From assembly GCF_002277815.1 (NCBI RefSeq), contig NZ_NKJI01000005.1, positions 372,001 through 436,000 of the forward strand: a stretch of 64,000 bases of DNA, given 5' to 3'. Position 1 is the stretch's first letter. Every line of letters begins with the position of its first letter. The notes beneath the pieces are model-generated. The model saw only the letters and a list, made by a program, of their open reading frames with translations. It was not told the origin of the DNA and did not search any database. The stretch comes from Pseudomonas sp. ERMR1:02. GTDB lineage: Bacteria > Pseudomonadota > Gammaproteobacteria > Pseudomonadales > Pseudomonadaceae. This document shows, in pieces, positions 20,910 through 31,081 of this stretch. Made by a program: the position numbers and the translations under genes.

Positions 20910-21723
20910 TTGCCGAGCGTATCTACATTGTCCACCGCCGAACCGGCGTTGCTGGTGCAACTCTCCGACAGTCACCTGTTTGCCGAGGCGCAAGGCACGC
21001 TGCTGGGCATGAATACCCGCGAAAGTCTGCAAAAAGTCATCGAGCTGGTGCGGGCGCAGCAACCGCAGATCGATCTGATCCTGGCCACCGGTGATCTGTC
21101 CCAGGACGGCACGCTGGAGTCCTATCAACTATTTCGCGATTTAACCCGGCCGCTTGATGCGCCGACGCGCTGGATTCCCGGTAATCACGACGAGCCACAG
21201 ATCATGGCCAAGGCCGCGGTGCAGAGTGCTTTGCTTGAGCCGGTGGTGGATATCGGCAACTGGCGAGTCACGCTGCTTGATTCAGCGGTTGCGGGCTCGG
21301 TGCCCGGATATTTGCAGGATGAACAGTTGCAGTTGCTGGCCCGCTCGTTGAGCGAGGCGCCGCAGCGGCATCATCTGGTGTGCTTGCACCACCATCCGGT
21401 GTCTATCGTTGTGCGTGGATGGAGCCAATCGGGTTGCGTAATCCCGAAGCGTTGTTTGCGGTGCTGGAGCGTTTTCCGCAGGTGCGCGCTGTGCTCTGGG
21501 ACATGTGCATCAGGAAATTGATCAAATGCGTGGCGATGTACGTCTCATCGCTTCGCCGTCGACCTGCATTCAGTTCGAGCCGGGGAGCGAAGATTTCAAG
21601 GTCAGCGAGCAGGCGCCGGGGTATCGCTGGTTGCGGTTGCTGCCGGACGGGCGGCTGGAAACCGGCGTGGAGCGCGTCACCGGCTTCGACTTCCAAGTCG
21701 ATTATGGCTCCAACGGTTACTGA
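20910..21723 (+). pseudogene. cpdA: 3',5'-cyclic AMP phosphodiesterase CpdA, two frameshifts as sequenced
   Basis: A metallophosphoesterase that degrades cAMP. The metal-binding motifs are QLSDSHLF (D-x-H), ATGDLSQDG (GD), PGNHDEP (GNHD) and CLHHHP. From TTG 20910 (after gggaga) the protein reads well until HHHPVSI. One missing G near 21408 leads to the frame with CAWMEPIGLRNPEALFAVLERFPQVRAVLW. A second missing G at 21498-21500 leads to GHVHQEID and the C-terminus TGFDFQVDYGSNGY. The repaired length is 271 aa. In Pseudomonas CpdA tunes cAMP-Vfr signalling. Confidence 0.88.
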
Positions 21724-21737
21724 AAGACTGAGTTGCG

Positions 21738-21826
21738 GCCTTCGCGAGCAAGCCCGCTCCCACATTCGACCGCATTCCATCTGAAGGAACTCGGTTGACT
21801 GTGGGAGCGGGCTTGCTCGCGAAGGC
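21738..21826. repeat. REPIN (GCGAGCAAGCCCGCTCCCAC family)
   Basis: gccttcgcgagcaagcccgctcccaca and its inverse tgtgggagcgggcttgctcgcgaaggc flank a roughly 35-nt loop between cpdA and yqiA. Confidence 0.9.
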
Positions 21827-21919
21827 GTCCGTACAGGCGACATGAATTTCGCGGATATCCCCGATTCCCCCGACACCCTGTAAACTCCGTCTTCTTTACC
21901 CGACGCACAGGGAGTTCAA

Positions 21920-22528
21920 ATGTCCGGCTCGATCCTTTATATCCACGGTTTCAACAGCGCGCCTGCATCACATAAGGCCACTCTGTTGAGCGAAGTGATG
22001 GAGCGGCTGGGCTTGAGCGATCATTTGCGCGTGCCCGCTTTGCATCACCATCCCCGTGAGGCCATCGGTCAGCTGGAACAGGCGATTGCCGAGCTCGGTC
22101 GGCCATTGCTGGTCGGCAGCTCGCTCGGCGGCTACTATGCGACTCACCTGGCCGAGCGCCATGGCCTGAAAGCCCTGTTGATCAATCCTGCCGTCAGTCC
22201 GCACCGGATGTTCGACGGATTTCTGGGAACACAGAAAAACCTGTACACCGATGAGGCCTGGGAACTGACCCACGACCACGTGACGGCCCTGGCCGAGCTG
22301 GAAGTGCCGGCACCGCAGGACCCCTATCGCTATCAGGTGTGGTTGCAGACCGGGGACGAAACGCTGGACTATCGCCTTGCCCAACAGTATTACCGGGCCT
22401 GCGCCTTGCGTATCCAGGCAGGCGGCGACCATAGTTTCCAGGGATTTGCCGCACAGCTTCCGGCCATGTTGAGTTTTGCCGGCATAGGCGCGGATTTGTA
22501 TCAGGGCATTGATTTCACAGCGCTTTGA
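21920..22528 (+). CDS. yqiA: YqiA-like alpha/beta-hydrolase esterase
   Basis: A 202-aa cytoplasmic alpha/beta hydrolase of the UPF0227/YqiA family. The start is ILYIHGFNSAP (HG-F oxyanion region). The nucleophile elbow GSSLGGYY (Ser at about residue 75) and the probable catalytic His in GGDHSFQGF (about 174) are present. The preferred substrate is unknown; E. coli YqiA hydrolyses short acyl esters such as palmitoyl-CoA analogues weakly. It lies directly upstream of parE, as in PA4968-PA4967. The start follows agggagttcaaatg. Confidence 0.93.
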   Translation: MSGSILYIHGFNSAPASHKATLLSEVMERLGLSDHLRVPALHHHPREAIGQLEQAIAELGRPLLVGSSLGGYYATHLAERHGLKALLINPAVSPHRMFDGFLGTQKNLYTDEAWELTHDHVTALAELEVPAPQDPYRYQVWLQTGDETLDYRLAQQYYRACALRIQAGGDHSFQGFAAQLPAMLSFAGIGADLYQGIDFTAL

Positions 22529-22605
22529 TTTTCACGGCAGACATGCCCTTGTTGTACTGAATTTTTTTCACTGAACAGCTTTTCACTGAAGGACGACGAG
22601 ACCCC

Positions 22606-24509
22606 ATGGCCACTCCCAGCGCTAGCTCTTATAACGCCGACGCCATCGAAGTCCTCTCGGGCCTCGACCCGGTGCGCAAGCGCCCCGGCATGTACACCGA
22701 CACAAGTCGACCAAACCACCTCGCCCAGGAAGTCATCGACAACAGCGTCGACGAAGCCTTGGCAGGGCATGCCAAATCGGTGCAAGTCATCCTGCACGCC
22801 GATCACTCGCTGGAAGTCAGCGATGACGGCCGTGGCATGCCGGTGGACATTCACCCGGAAGAAGGCGTGTCGGGCGTCGAACTGATCCTTACCAAGCTTC
22901 ATGCGGGTGGCAAGTTTTCCAACAAGAACTACCAGTTCTCCGGCGGTCTGCACGGCGTTGGTATTTCGGTGGTCAACGCCTTGTCGACTGAAGTCCGGGT
23001 GCGCGTAAAACGTGACGGCAACGAATACCAGATGAGCTTCGCTGACGGCTACAAGTCGAGCGAGCTGGAAATCATCGGCACCGTCGGCAAGCGCAACACC
23101 GGCACCAGCGTGTTCTTTGCCCCGGATCCGAAATACTTCGATTCACCAAAATTCTCTATCAGCCGCCTCAAACACGTGCTCAAGGCCAAGGCCGTGCTGT
23201 GCCCAGGGCTGCTGGTCAGTTTGAAGACAAGGCTACCGGCGAGAAAGTCGAATGGCACTACGAAGACGGCCTGCGTTCTTACCTGGTCGACGCAGTCAGT
23301 GAGTTCGAACGCCTGCCGGACGAACCGTTCTGCGGCAGCCTGGCCGGTAACAAGGAAGCCGTGGACTGGGCGCTGCTGTGGCTGCCGGAAGGTGGCGACG
23401 CAGTTCAGGAAAGCTACGTCAACCTGATCCCCACCGCCCAGGGCGGCACTCACGTCAACGGCCTGCGTCAGGGCTTGCTCGACGCAATGCGCGAGTTCTG
23501 CGAATTCCGCAGCCTGTTGCCGCGCGGTGTGAAGCTGGCTCCGGAAGACGTCTGGGAGCGCGTCGCTTTCGTGCTGTCGATGAAGATGCAGGAACCACAA
23601 TTTTCCGGTCAGACCAAAGAGCGTCTATCGTCCCGCGAAGCGGCGGCGTTCGTTTCCGGTGTGGTCAAGGACGCTTTCAGCCTGTGGCTCAACGCCCACC
23701 CGGAAACCGGCCTGCTGCTGGCCGAACTGGCGATCAATAACGCCGGCCGTCGTCTGAAGGCCAGCAAGAAGGTCGAGCGCAAACGCATTACCCAGGGGCC
23801 GGCGTTGCCGGGCAAACTCGCCGATTGCGCCGGACAGGATCCGATGCGTTCCGAGCTGTTCCTGGTGGAAGGTGATTCCGCCGGTGGTTCGGCCAAGCAG
23901 GCGCGGGATAAAGAGTTCCAGGCGATCCTGCCGTTGCGCGGCAAGATTCTCAACACCTGGGAAGTCGACGGCAGCGAAGTGCTGGCCAGCCAGGAGGTGC
24001 ACAACATCGCCGTGGCCATCGGTGTCGATCCGGGCGCCGCGGACATGAGCCAGCTGCGCTACGGCAAGATCTGCATCCTCGCCGACGCCGACTCCGACGG
24101 CCTGCACATTGCCACGCTGCTGTGTGCGTTGTTCGTCCAGCATTTCCGCCCGTTGGTGGACGCAGGTCACGTCTATGTCGCCATGCCGCCGCTGTACCGT
24201 ATCGACCTGGGCAAAGAAATCTACTACGCCCTGGACGAAGCCGAGCGCGACGGGATTCTCGATCGCCTGGTGGCCGAGAAAAAACGCGGCAAGCCGCAGG
24301 TCACCCGATTCAAAGGCCTGGGTGAAATGAACCCGCCGCAGCTGCGCGAAACCACCATGGACCCGAACACTCGGCGTTTGGTGCAACTGACGCTGGAAGA
24401 TTTCGAAGCGACTTCGGAAATGATGGACATGCTGCTGGCGAAAAAACGTGCTGGCGACCGCAAAACCTGGCTGGAGTCCAAGGGCAACCTGGCCGAGGTT
24501 CTGGGCTGA
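22606..24509 (+). pseudogene. parE: DNA topoisomerase IV subunit B ParE, frameshifted as sequenced
   Basis: The ATPase subunit of topoisomerase IV, which decatenates chromosomes. It has the GHKL fold (EVIDNSVDEALAGHA, DDGRGMPVDIH, GGLHGVGISVVNAL), a transducer domain, and the TOPRIM acidic residues in LVEGDSAGGSAKQARD and ILADADSDGLHIATL. The first 205 residues end at CPGLLVS in one frame. The rest (FEDKATGEKVEWHYEDGLRSYLV) is in another. One missing T at 23220-23222 restores 634 aa. ParE is normally essential, so this break is very unlikely to be real. parC lies 1.5 kb downstream. Confidence 0.95.
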
Positions 24510-25498
24510 TGCGTCTGGGCTTTGCCCTGGCGTGTACGTTGCTGCTGACCTCGATCACGGTGTCTGCCGAGCCGACACCACAGCTGCGCCTGTTGTCCGA
24601 ACATGCTGTCGACGGTATGCGCGGCGGCAACCTGTCCGGGCTGGCCCAGTGTGGCAAGGAGCTGTGGACAGTTTCCGACCGCGACGACGACCAGATCTAT
24701 CGCCTCGAAACCGGCGACGGCGTCTGGCACGCTGAAACAGTGGGTATCGATGTTCCTACCGTGCCCGACAGCGGTTTGCCATGGGGTATACGCGTTCGGG
24801 TCTGGGCGGCATCGTTCATCCGTGGCGGCGACCTGGATTTTGAAGGTATTACCTGCGACAGCGCCGGCAACCGCTACGTGGTCAGCGAAGCTCACGCGGC
24901 TGTACTGCAAATTCCGCCAACCGGGCCGGCGTCGTGGTTGAAAATTTCGCCGCTCATGGTTCGCGAGGCTCGGGCTAGCGGCTTGCTTTTGCACTTCAAT
25001 GCGGTGTTCGAAGGTTTGGCGATCAATCCGGCGGGTGACCAGTTGTGGCTGGCTGCCGAGCGTGAGGGTCGCGGGTTGTTGCTGATCAAGCGCAAGCAAA
25101 CCGTCTGGGACTGCGATGGCGGTTGTGTGTTGCTGAGCGAAGCCGGTAAGGAAATGCAGCCTGCACAATTTCCCGGGGCCAAAGCGATGCCACGGGATTT
25201 TGCCGATCTGGCATTGTTCAGCGGCAAGCTTTTTACCCTTGAGCGCAACGCGTTCCAGATTTGCCGCCGAGACGCGGTGACGGCCAAGGTCGAGCGCTGC
25301 TGGTCGTTTGCGGACGAGGCATTACAGGAACATCGCCGTTATCCACAGGCCTATGGGCTGGCGGAAGCGTTGATCGTGGACGCCGAGGGCGCCTGGATCG
25401 GTATCGACAACAACAACGGTGCCCGCGCCGATGGCGAGGATCGTCCGATCATTTGGCGCTTTGCCGCGCCTGACGGTGGCTGGAGTGCCAAGCCATGA
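24509..25498 (+). CDS. Esterase-like phytase-family periplasmic protein
   Basis: A 329-aa protein with an N-terminal signal peptide (MRLGFALACTLLLTSITVSA, about 1-20) and a beta-propeller-like esterase/phytase-like domain. Typical elements are GGNLSGLAQCGKELWTVSDRDD, GGDLDFEGITCD and FEGLAINPAGDQLWLAAER. It overlaps the parE stop by one base, and the retropepsin gene begins before its end, so the three appear co-transcribed. This gene string matches PA4967-PA4965. The enzymatic substrate is unproven. Confidence 0.85.
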   Translation: MRLGFALACTLLLTSITVSAEPTPQLRLLSEHAVDGMRGGNLSGLAQCGKELWTVSDRDDDQIYRLETGDGVWHAETVGIDVPTVPDSGLPWGIRVRVWAASFIRGGDLDFEGITCDSAGNRYVVSEAHAAVLQIPPTGPASWLKISPLMVREARASGLLLHFNAVFEGLAINPAGDQLWLAAEREGRGLLLIKRKQTVWDCDGGCVLLSEAGKEMQPAQFPGAKAMPRDFADLALFSGKLFTLERNAFQICRRDAVTAKVERCWSFADEALQEHRRYPQAYGLAEALIVDAEGAWIGIDNNNGARADGEDRPIIWRFAAPDGGWSAKP

Positions 25499-26018
25499 GT
25501 CAGCAAACGCCGGGCAGGCGCGCCGGTCGGGTTTTATGGTGCTGGCCTGGTGCGCTGCGCTGTTTCTGGCGACGCGATTTTTTGGTCAATGGGAAGAGCG
25601 ACAGCAAAATCCCAACGCGGTGGTCAATTCGCAGCAGGGCGACGGTTTTATCGAGGTGAAACTGTTGGGCAATGCCCAAGGGCATTTTGTAGTCAGCGGC
25701 CAGATCAACGGTCAGCCAGTGGACTTCATGCTCGACACTGGGGCGACCGACGTGGCGATCCCGGCGGAGCTGGCCAAGCGCTTGAATCTGGAAGAAGGTT
25801 TCGGTGTGACCCTGAGCACGGCCAATGGCCTGAGCCAGGGCTATCGCACCCGTATCGAACGCCTGCAACTTGGCGACATCGTGCTGCGTGACGTCCGCGC
25901 ACTGGTGGCGCCCGGCCTGCATTGCGATCAGGTGCTGCTCGGCATGAGCGCACTGAACAAACTTGAATTTACCCAGCGCGGTGGCACCATGCTGCTGCGC
26001 CAGACAACGAACCGATGA
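25495..26018 (+). pseudogene. Membrane-anchored retropepsin-like aspartic protease, frameshifted as sequenced
   Basis: A TIGR02281-type clan AA aspartic protease with one N-terminal membrane helix (FMVLAWCAALFLATRFF) and the catalytic motif FMLDTGATDVAIP (about residues 77-89), as in retroviral-type peptidases. The ATG at 25495 overlaps the upstream stop and reads MSQQTPGRRAGRV. After the T run at 25532-25535 the frame changes. One added T gives MSQQTPGRRAGRVFMVLAW and 174 aa. It corresponds to PA4965 by order. parC follows within 10 bp. Confidence 0.8.
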
Positions 26019-26025
26019 GGCCCGC

Positions 26026-28293
26026 ATGAGCGACATCCTTGCAGACAGCTTAGATGGCGTAGAACGCCGATCGCTGGCTGACTTCACCGAAAATGCCTAC
26101 CTCAACTACTCCATGTACGTGATCATGGACCGTGCCTTGCCGCATATCGGCGACGGCCTGAAGCCAGTACAGCGGCGCATCATTTATGCCATGAGCGAGT
26201 TGGGGCTGGACGCCGACTCCAAGCACAAGAAATCGGCGCGTACCGTCGGTGACGTGCTCGGTAAATTCCACCCCCACGGCGACTCGGCCTGCTACGAAGC
26301 CATGGTGCTGATGGCCCAACCGTTCAGCTACCGCTACACGTTGGTGGACGGGCAGGGTAACTGGGGTGCGCCGGACGATCCCAAGTCCTTCGCCGCGATG
26401 CGATACACCGAGGCGCGCCTGTCGCGTTACTCCGAAGTGCTGCTCAGCGAGCTGGGCCAGGGCACCGCGGATTGGGGCCCGAACTTCGACGGCACCCTCG
26501 ACGAGCCGCTGGTGTTGCCGGCACGTTTACCGAACATCCTGCTCAATGGCACCACCGGTATCGCCGTGGGCATGGCCACCGACGTACCGCCGCACAACCT
26601 GCGAGAAGTCGCGAGCGCGTGCGTGCGTTTGCTCGATGAGCCAAAGGCCACGGTCGATCAGCTTTGCGAGCACATTCAAGGTCCGGACTACCCGACCGAA
26701 GCGGAAATCATCACGCCGCGCGCCGATTTGCTGAAAATATACGAAACCGGCAAGGGCTCGGTGCGCATGCGCGCCGTGTACCACATTGAAGATGGCGACA
26801 TCATCGTCACCGCGCTGCCGCATCAGGTATCCGGTGCCAAGGTGTTGGAACAGATCGCGGCGATGATGCAGGCCAAGCCGTCCAAAGCCCCGCAAATCGC
26901 GGATCTGCGTGACGAGTCGGACCATGAAAACCCGTGCCGGATCGTGATTATTCCGGGTGCACGCAAGAACTTTGACCACGATGCGCTGATGCAACACCTG
27001 TTCGCCAGCACGGAGCTGGAGTCCAGCTACCGGGTCAACGTCAACATCATCGGCCTCGACGGCAAGCCACAGCTGAAGAATCTGCGTGCATTGCTGGTGG
27101 AATGGCTGGAATTCCGGGTGCAGACCGTTCGTCGCCGCCTGCAGTTCCGTCTCGATAAAGTCGAGCGTCGCCTGCACCTGTTGGACGGTTTGTTGATCGC
27201 CTACCTCAACCTGGATGAAGTGATTCACATCATTCGTACTGAGGAGCATCCGAAAGCCGCGCTGATCGAGCGTTTCGCCCTGAGCGAAATCCAGGCTGAC
27301 TACATCCTTGATACCCGGTTGCGTCAGTTGGCGCGCCTGGAAGAAATGAAGTTGCGTGCCGAGCAGGATGAGCTCCTCAAAGAGCAAGCCAAACTGCAAG
27401 CACTGCTGAGCAGCGAAGCCAAACTGAAGAAGCTGGTGCGCACCGAGCTGATCAAGGACGCCGAAACCTATGGCGACGACCGCCGCTCGCCAATCGTCGA
27501 GCGCACTGAAGCCAAGGCCCTGACCGAGCACGATCTGCTGCCCAACGAGAAGGTCACCGTTGTGTTGTCGGAAAAAGGCTGGATTCGTTCCGCCAAGGGG
27601 CACGACATCGATGCCACCGGGCTTTCCTACAAGGCCGGAGATGGATTCAAGGCTTTGGCGGCGGGGCGTTCCAATCAATTCGCGGTATTTATCGACTCCA
27701 CCGGCCGCAGCTACTCGGTGGCCGCACATACGTTGCCATCCGCTCGTGGCCAAGGCGAGCCGCTGACAGGCCGTCTGACGCCGCCGCCGGGGGCGAGCTT
27801 CGAATGCGTGCTGATGCCGGAAGACGACGCGCTGTACGTCATCGCGTCCGATGCCGGTTACGGTTTTGTGGTCAAGGGTGAAGACCTGCAGGCCAAGAAC
27901 AAGGCGGGCAAGGCGCTATTGAGCCTGCCGAACAACGCCAAGGTCATCCTGCCGCGTCCGGTGGCCGATCGTGAACAGAACTGGCTGGCTTCGGTGACAA
28001 CCGAAGGTCGCCTGCTGATCTTCAAGATCAGCGATCTGCCACAATTAGGTAAGGGCAAAGGCAACAAGATCATCGGGATTTCCGGTGAGCGAGTGGCCAG
28101 TCGAGAAGAGTATGTAACGGACATCGCTGTGATTCCGGATGGCGCCACATTGGTGCTGCAGGCCGGAAAACGTACCTTGTCACTGAAAGCGGACGACCTC
28201 GAACACTACAAGGGTGAGCGTGGGCGTCGGGGTAACAAGTTGCCGCGTGGCTTCCAGAGGGTGGATGCGCTGCTCGTCGAAAACCTCAATTAA
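26026..28293 (+). CDS. parC: DNA topoisomerase IV subunit A ParC
   Basis: The 755-aa breakage-reunion subunit of topoisomerase IV. The catalytic Tyr lies in [11 protein letters not shown] (about residue 126). The quinolone-resistance region [14 protein letters not shown] (about 80-93) has the wild-type-like Ser in GDSA. The central coiled coil includes [20 protein letters not shown], and the C-terminal beta-pinwheel follows from about 500. The ATG at 26026 fits the conserved [26 protein letters not shown] start. It partners with ParE encoded upstream. Confidence 0.97.
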   Translation: MSDILADSLDGVERRSLADFTENAYLNYSMYVIMDRALPHIGDGLKPVQRRIIYAMSELGLDADSKHKKSARTVGDVLGKFHPHGDSACYEAMVLMAQPFSYRYTLVDGQGNWGAPDDPKSFAAMRYTEARLSRYSEVLLSELGQGTADWGPNFDGTLDEPLVLPARLPNILLNGTTGIAVGMATDVPPHNLREVASACVRLLDEPKATVDQLCEHIQGPDYPTEAEIITPRADLLKIYETGKGSVRMRAVYHIEDGDIIVTALPHQVSGAKVLEQIAAMMQAKPSKAPQIADLRDESDHENPCRIVIIPGARKNFDHDALMQHLFASTELESSYRVNVNIIGLDGKPQLKNLRALLVEWLEFRVQTVRRRLQFRLDKVERRLHLLDGLLIAYLNLDEVIHIIRTEEHPKAALIERFALSEIQADYILDTRLRQLARLEEMKLRAEQDELLKEQAKLQALLSSEAKLKKLVRTELIKDAETYGDDRRSPIVERTEAKALTEHDLLPNEKVTVVLSEKGWIRSAKGHDIDATGLSYKAGDGFKALAAGRSNQFAVFIDSTGRSYSVAAHTLPSARGQGEPLTGRLTPPPGASFECVLMPEDDALYVIASDAGYGFVVKGEDLQAKNKAGKALLSLPNNAKVILPRPVADREQNWLASVTTEGRLLIFKISDLPQLGKGKGNKIIGISGERVASREEYVTDIAVIPDGATLVLQAGKRTLSLKADDLEHYKGERGRRGNKLPRGFQRVDALLVENLN

Positions 28294-28470
28294 GCGTGCT
28301 AGAGCGCTCGATCTACGATTTAACGCGTAGATCGACGCTTTCGCGCTGGAGTCGGAGCGCATATTCACGGATGATATGGCCTTTCAAGCGCCGGCGTGGC
28401 CGAGCGTTCTTCATATTTATTGAGTATTTTTCACTGTGATTAGCCTTGTGGCGATCACCTGGATGGGACG
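28294..28470. other. parC-pqiC intergenic region with inverted repeat
   Basis: 177 bp without a gene. Just after parC, cgatctacg and cgtagatcg (28309-28335) form a 9-bp stem, possibly an inefficient terminator because no U tract follows. An AT-rich stretch near 28409-28440 may hold the pqiC promoter, but no consensus is clear. Confidence 0.4.
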
Positions 28471-29184
28471 ATGACTGCTCTGCGCCTTCCTTTTATTTTG
28501 ATGCTCGCTGGCCTTTTGGGGCTGGCGGGTTGCAGCACGCACCAACCGGTGTCGCTGTATCAACTGGACAGCGGAAGTCCGGTTCAGCCTGCGCAAAGCG
28601 CGGGCATGGCAGTATTGCTCGGCCCGGTAACCGTTGCTGATTATCTTCAGCGCGAAACGCTGTTGCAGCGTCAGCCCGATGGCAGCCTGCAAGCTTCGAT
28701 CGACGGTCGTTGGGCGGGGAGTCTGTCTTCGGACATCGATCAGTTGCTGCTGCGTCAGGTCGCCGGTCATCTGGATAGCCAGCGTGTAGTGCTGGCGCCC
28801 GCGACCGTGGGTTTCACGCCAGATGTTCAGGTGCTGCTGACAATCACGCGCCTGGACTCGGGTGAAAAACAACCGGCGATCCTTGATGCGCAATGGCGTC
28901 TGATCGATCGCCGTGGTCAGGTGCGTGACAACCGCATCATTCATCTTCAGGAGCAACACGCCGGCACTACTGCCGCTCAGGTTCAGGCCCAGGGTGTGTT
29001 GTTGCAGAAACTTGCCGAACAGCTGTCGACCGCGCTCAAGCCGCTGGCCAACCAGCCACCGATCGCCGAAGCGCCTCGTAAACCGCCAGCCAAGTCTGTG
29101 GCGCCTGCGGCGGAAGCGGAAAAGCAGCCGAAGATTCCGATGGCTGCGCCGATTCGCACGGATATGGAAGTGTTCCGCTTCTAA
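28471..29184 (+). CDS. pqiC: PqiC-family outer-membrane lipoprotein
   Basis: A 237-aa lipoprotein of the ABC-transporter-auxiliary/PqiC family, which supports intermembrane lipid transport by PqiB-type MCE proteins. The signal peptide ends in the lipobox LAGCST (Cys at about 22). YQLDSG follows, and PVTVADYLQRETLLQR is the family's characteristic segment (about 51-66). A proline- and alanine-rich tail follows residue 195. pqiA and pqiB are not adjacent. A clear intrinsic terminator follows. Confidence 0.85.
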   Translation: MTALRLPFILMLAGLLGLAGCSTHQPVSLYQLDSGSPVQPAQSAGMAVLLGPVTVADYLQRETLLQRQPDGSLQASIDGRWAGSLSSDIDQLLLRQVAGHLDSQRVVLAPATVGFTPDVQVLLTITRLDSGEKQPAILDAQWRLIDRRGQVRDNRIIHLQEQHAGTTAAQVQAQGVLLQKLAEQLSTALKPLANQPPIAEAPRKPPAKSVAPAAEAEKQPKIPMAAPIRTDMEVFRF

Positions 29185-29200
29185 GTTCGGACCGATACAA

Positions 29201-29232
29201 CACAAAGCCCGCATTGATGCGGGCTTTGTTGT
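29201..29232 (+). terminator. Intrinsic terminator after pqiC
   Basis: aaagcccgcattgatgcgggcttt forms a GC-rich stem with a short loop, followed by gttgttt. Confidence 0.85.
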
Positions 29233-29243
29233 TTCTGGCGCGT

Positions 29244-29378
29244 GATCGTTCCCACGCTCTGCGTGGGAATGCAGCCCGTGACGCTCTGCGTCACATCGGT
29301 GCCAGGCTTGGGATATGAGGTGAGGCTGGAACGCGGAGCGTCCCTGGAGGCATTCCCACGCAGAGCGTGGGAACGATC
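29244..29378. repeat. Dispersed palindromic repeat, GATCGTTCCC family (copy 2)
   Basis: A 135-bp element flanked by gatcgttcccacgctctgcg and its inverse. It shares the outer arms and the inner acgcggagcgtcc segment with the copy at 7539-7649 but has a longer centre. It is intergenic between convergent genes. Confidence 0.8.
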
Positions 29379-29425
29379 AGCCCGCAGACGATCACTCGTG
29401 TGCGGGCTTCTTCATTACCAGGCTG

Positions 29426-30946
29426 TTACGCCCGACGTTCATGCATCCGCGCCAGTTGCCGTTCAAGCATCGACGGATAAGGCTCCATCAAGCGCTCCAC
29501 GCAGCACGCGCCTTCAGGGCTGGCAATCGGCCGGATACGCGCGCGTTGGCGGATCAGGGCATCGTCGCTGATCTTGCGCTCCACCAGCAGCAGGTTGCGG
29601 CTGTGTTGCGACAGGGCCAGGGCGTCCTGGGCGGGGTCGGTCAGCAGCAGGTCGATCTGACTCAGGCCGAACAATTCGTCGCCCAGCGTCAGGCCCAGTT
29701 GCAGTTGCAGGGTGATGCCGCTGTCGGCGACTTCGATCTGTAACTGATGGCCCAGCGCCCGCAACAATTCACCGCAGCAGATGGCGTTGGTCAGGTAATC
29801 GTCACCGCTGTCTTCGGTGTGGAACAGCATCAGCGTGCTGCCATCGTTCAAGGTGTGCAGTTCGCTCTGGTAGAGCGAGGCGGCCTGGTCGAGGCAGTCG
29901 CGGTAGCGTTTGAGCAGTTCATCCAGTCGTGCACGGGGCAAACGCCGCAGTTGCTCTTGGGAGCCCAGCTGTACGGCCAGAACAGCGCTGTGTTGCGGGA
30001 CGCTGGATGCCACTGGCTTGGCCAGTGGTTTCGAAGCGTTGTCTGCCGAGTCATCGAGCAAGTCGGCGAACGCATCTTCGTCATCGTCTTCGGCGGTGCT
30101 GACAACGCGCCGTGGCGCAGCCTTCATCGCGGCCACCGGGCGGCTTTCATCGAAGCTTGGATCACGCAAATTTCGCACTTCGAAGCCCGGTTCGGCGTCG
30201 TCGTAATCGCTGTCGTCAAACTCGGGTTCCGGCACAGGCTCGGGTTCGGCCGGCTCCGGCGCGAAGTTGGCGTGCAGCTGGCGCGCCAGGTCGCCGATCT
30301 CGTCCTGGCGTTCGGTGGCCGGGGTGAACTCGTCGATGTTGCGCAGCCAAACCCGCAATTGCAGGAGTGGCGTGGAGATGTGCCGACCCAGGCGCAGGCT
30401 CAAGGCCAGGGACAGAGCCAACAGAATCGCACTCAAAATGCCCATGCTTTGCAGGCTGATGGTCATCGGTTGCTGGAATTGATCCATGTCCAGGCTGATG
30501 CGCAGTTGACCGGCGGTCACATCCTGGAAAGTGATCTTGCTCTGGTACATGCCCTCGGCTTCGCCCCACAGACCGTGCTTGGGACGCTGACCTGCTTCGG
30601 CGAGGATGCGGTTGTCCACGCTGTAGATGGCGGCATGGGCCACCAGCTTGTTCTTGGTCAGGTTGTTGAGCAGCACATTGAGGCTGAGGATGTCGTTGGA
30701 CACCAACAACTCGGTGGCCGAGGTGGCTGTCTGCGTGGTCAGGCTTTCACCCAGCGCATCCGCCTGCTCGTGCATGGCCTGCTTGAACTGCAATCCCATC
30801 ACACCGGCATAGATGACCAGGGCCAGAGCGACCAGGATCACGTTATGGCTGGCTATGCGCAATGCAATCGGTACACGGCGATGGCGCAGTGCACGGAAGA
30901 TCAGCAGAAAGAAGTTATCGGTTTTTACTGGCGTGGGCCGGTTCAC
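29426..30946 (-). CDS. HAMP-domain inner-membrane protein (PA4961-like)
   Basis: A 506-aa protein with two transmembrane helices (about 30-50 and 158-180) flanking a periplasmic sensor region of about 110 aa. A HAMP domain follows (LGRHISTPLLQLRVWLRNIDEFTPATERQDEIGDLARQL, about 184-222). The cytoplasmic part has a highly acidic low-complexity linker (about 225-310). Its C-terminal domain shows no recognisable kinase, GGDEF, EAL or cyclase catalytic motif. The position beside serB matches PA4961. A signalling or scaffold role is inferred from HAMP alone. Confidence 0.8.
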   Translation of the reverse strand: MNRPTPVKTDNFFLLIFRALRHRRVPIALRIASHNVILVALALVIYAGVMGLQFKQAMHEQADALGESLTTQTATSATELLVSNDILSLNVLLNNLTKNKLVAHAAIYSVDNRILAEAGQRPKHGLWGEAEGMYQSKITFQDVTAGQLRISLDMDQFQQPMTISLQSMGILSAILLALSLALSLRLGRHISTPLLQLRVWLRNIDEFTPATERQDEIGDLARQLHANFAPEPAEPEPVPEPEFDDSDYDDAEPGFEVRNLRDPSFDESRPVAAMKAAPRRVVSTAEDDDEDAFADLLDDSADNASKPLAKPVASSVPQHSAVLAVQLGSQEQLRRLPRARLDELLKRYRDCLDQAASLYQSELHTLNDGSTLMLFHTEDSGDDYLTNAICCGELLRALGHQLQIEVADSGITLQLQLGLTLGDELFGLSQIDLLLTDPAQDALALSQHSRNLLLVERKISDDALIRQRARIRPIASPEGACCVERLMEPYPSMLERQLARMHERRA

Positions 30947-31081
30947 TTGAGCTCGGCTCTTTTGTCCGTGAAGTTGACGCGCAGTATAGCGACAGCCCCT
31001 AGACCGGCAAAGCGCTCACGGTGCCCGATGGTCACTGAAAGTGGGTAGAATGCGGTTTTTTTCCACTTGCGGGGGTGCGCC

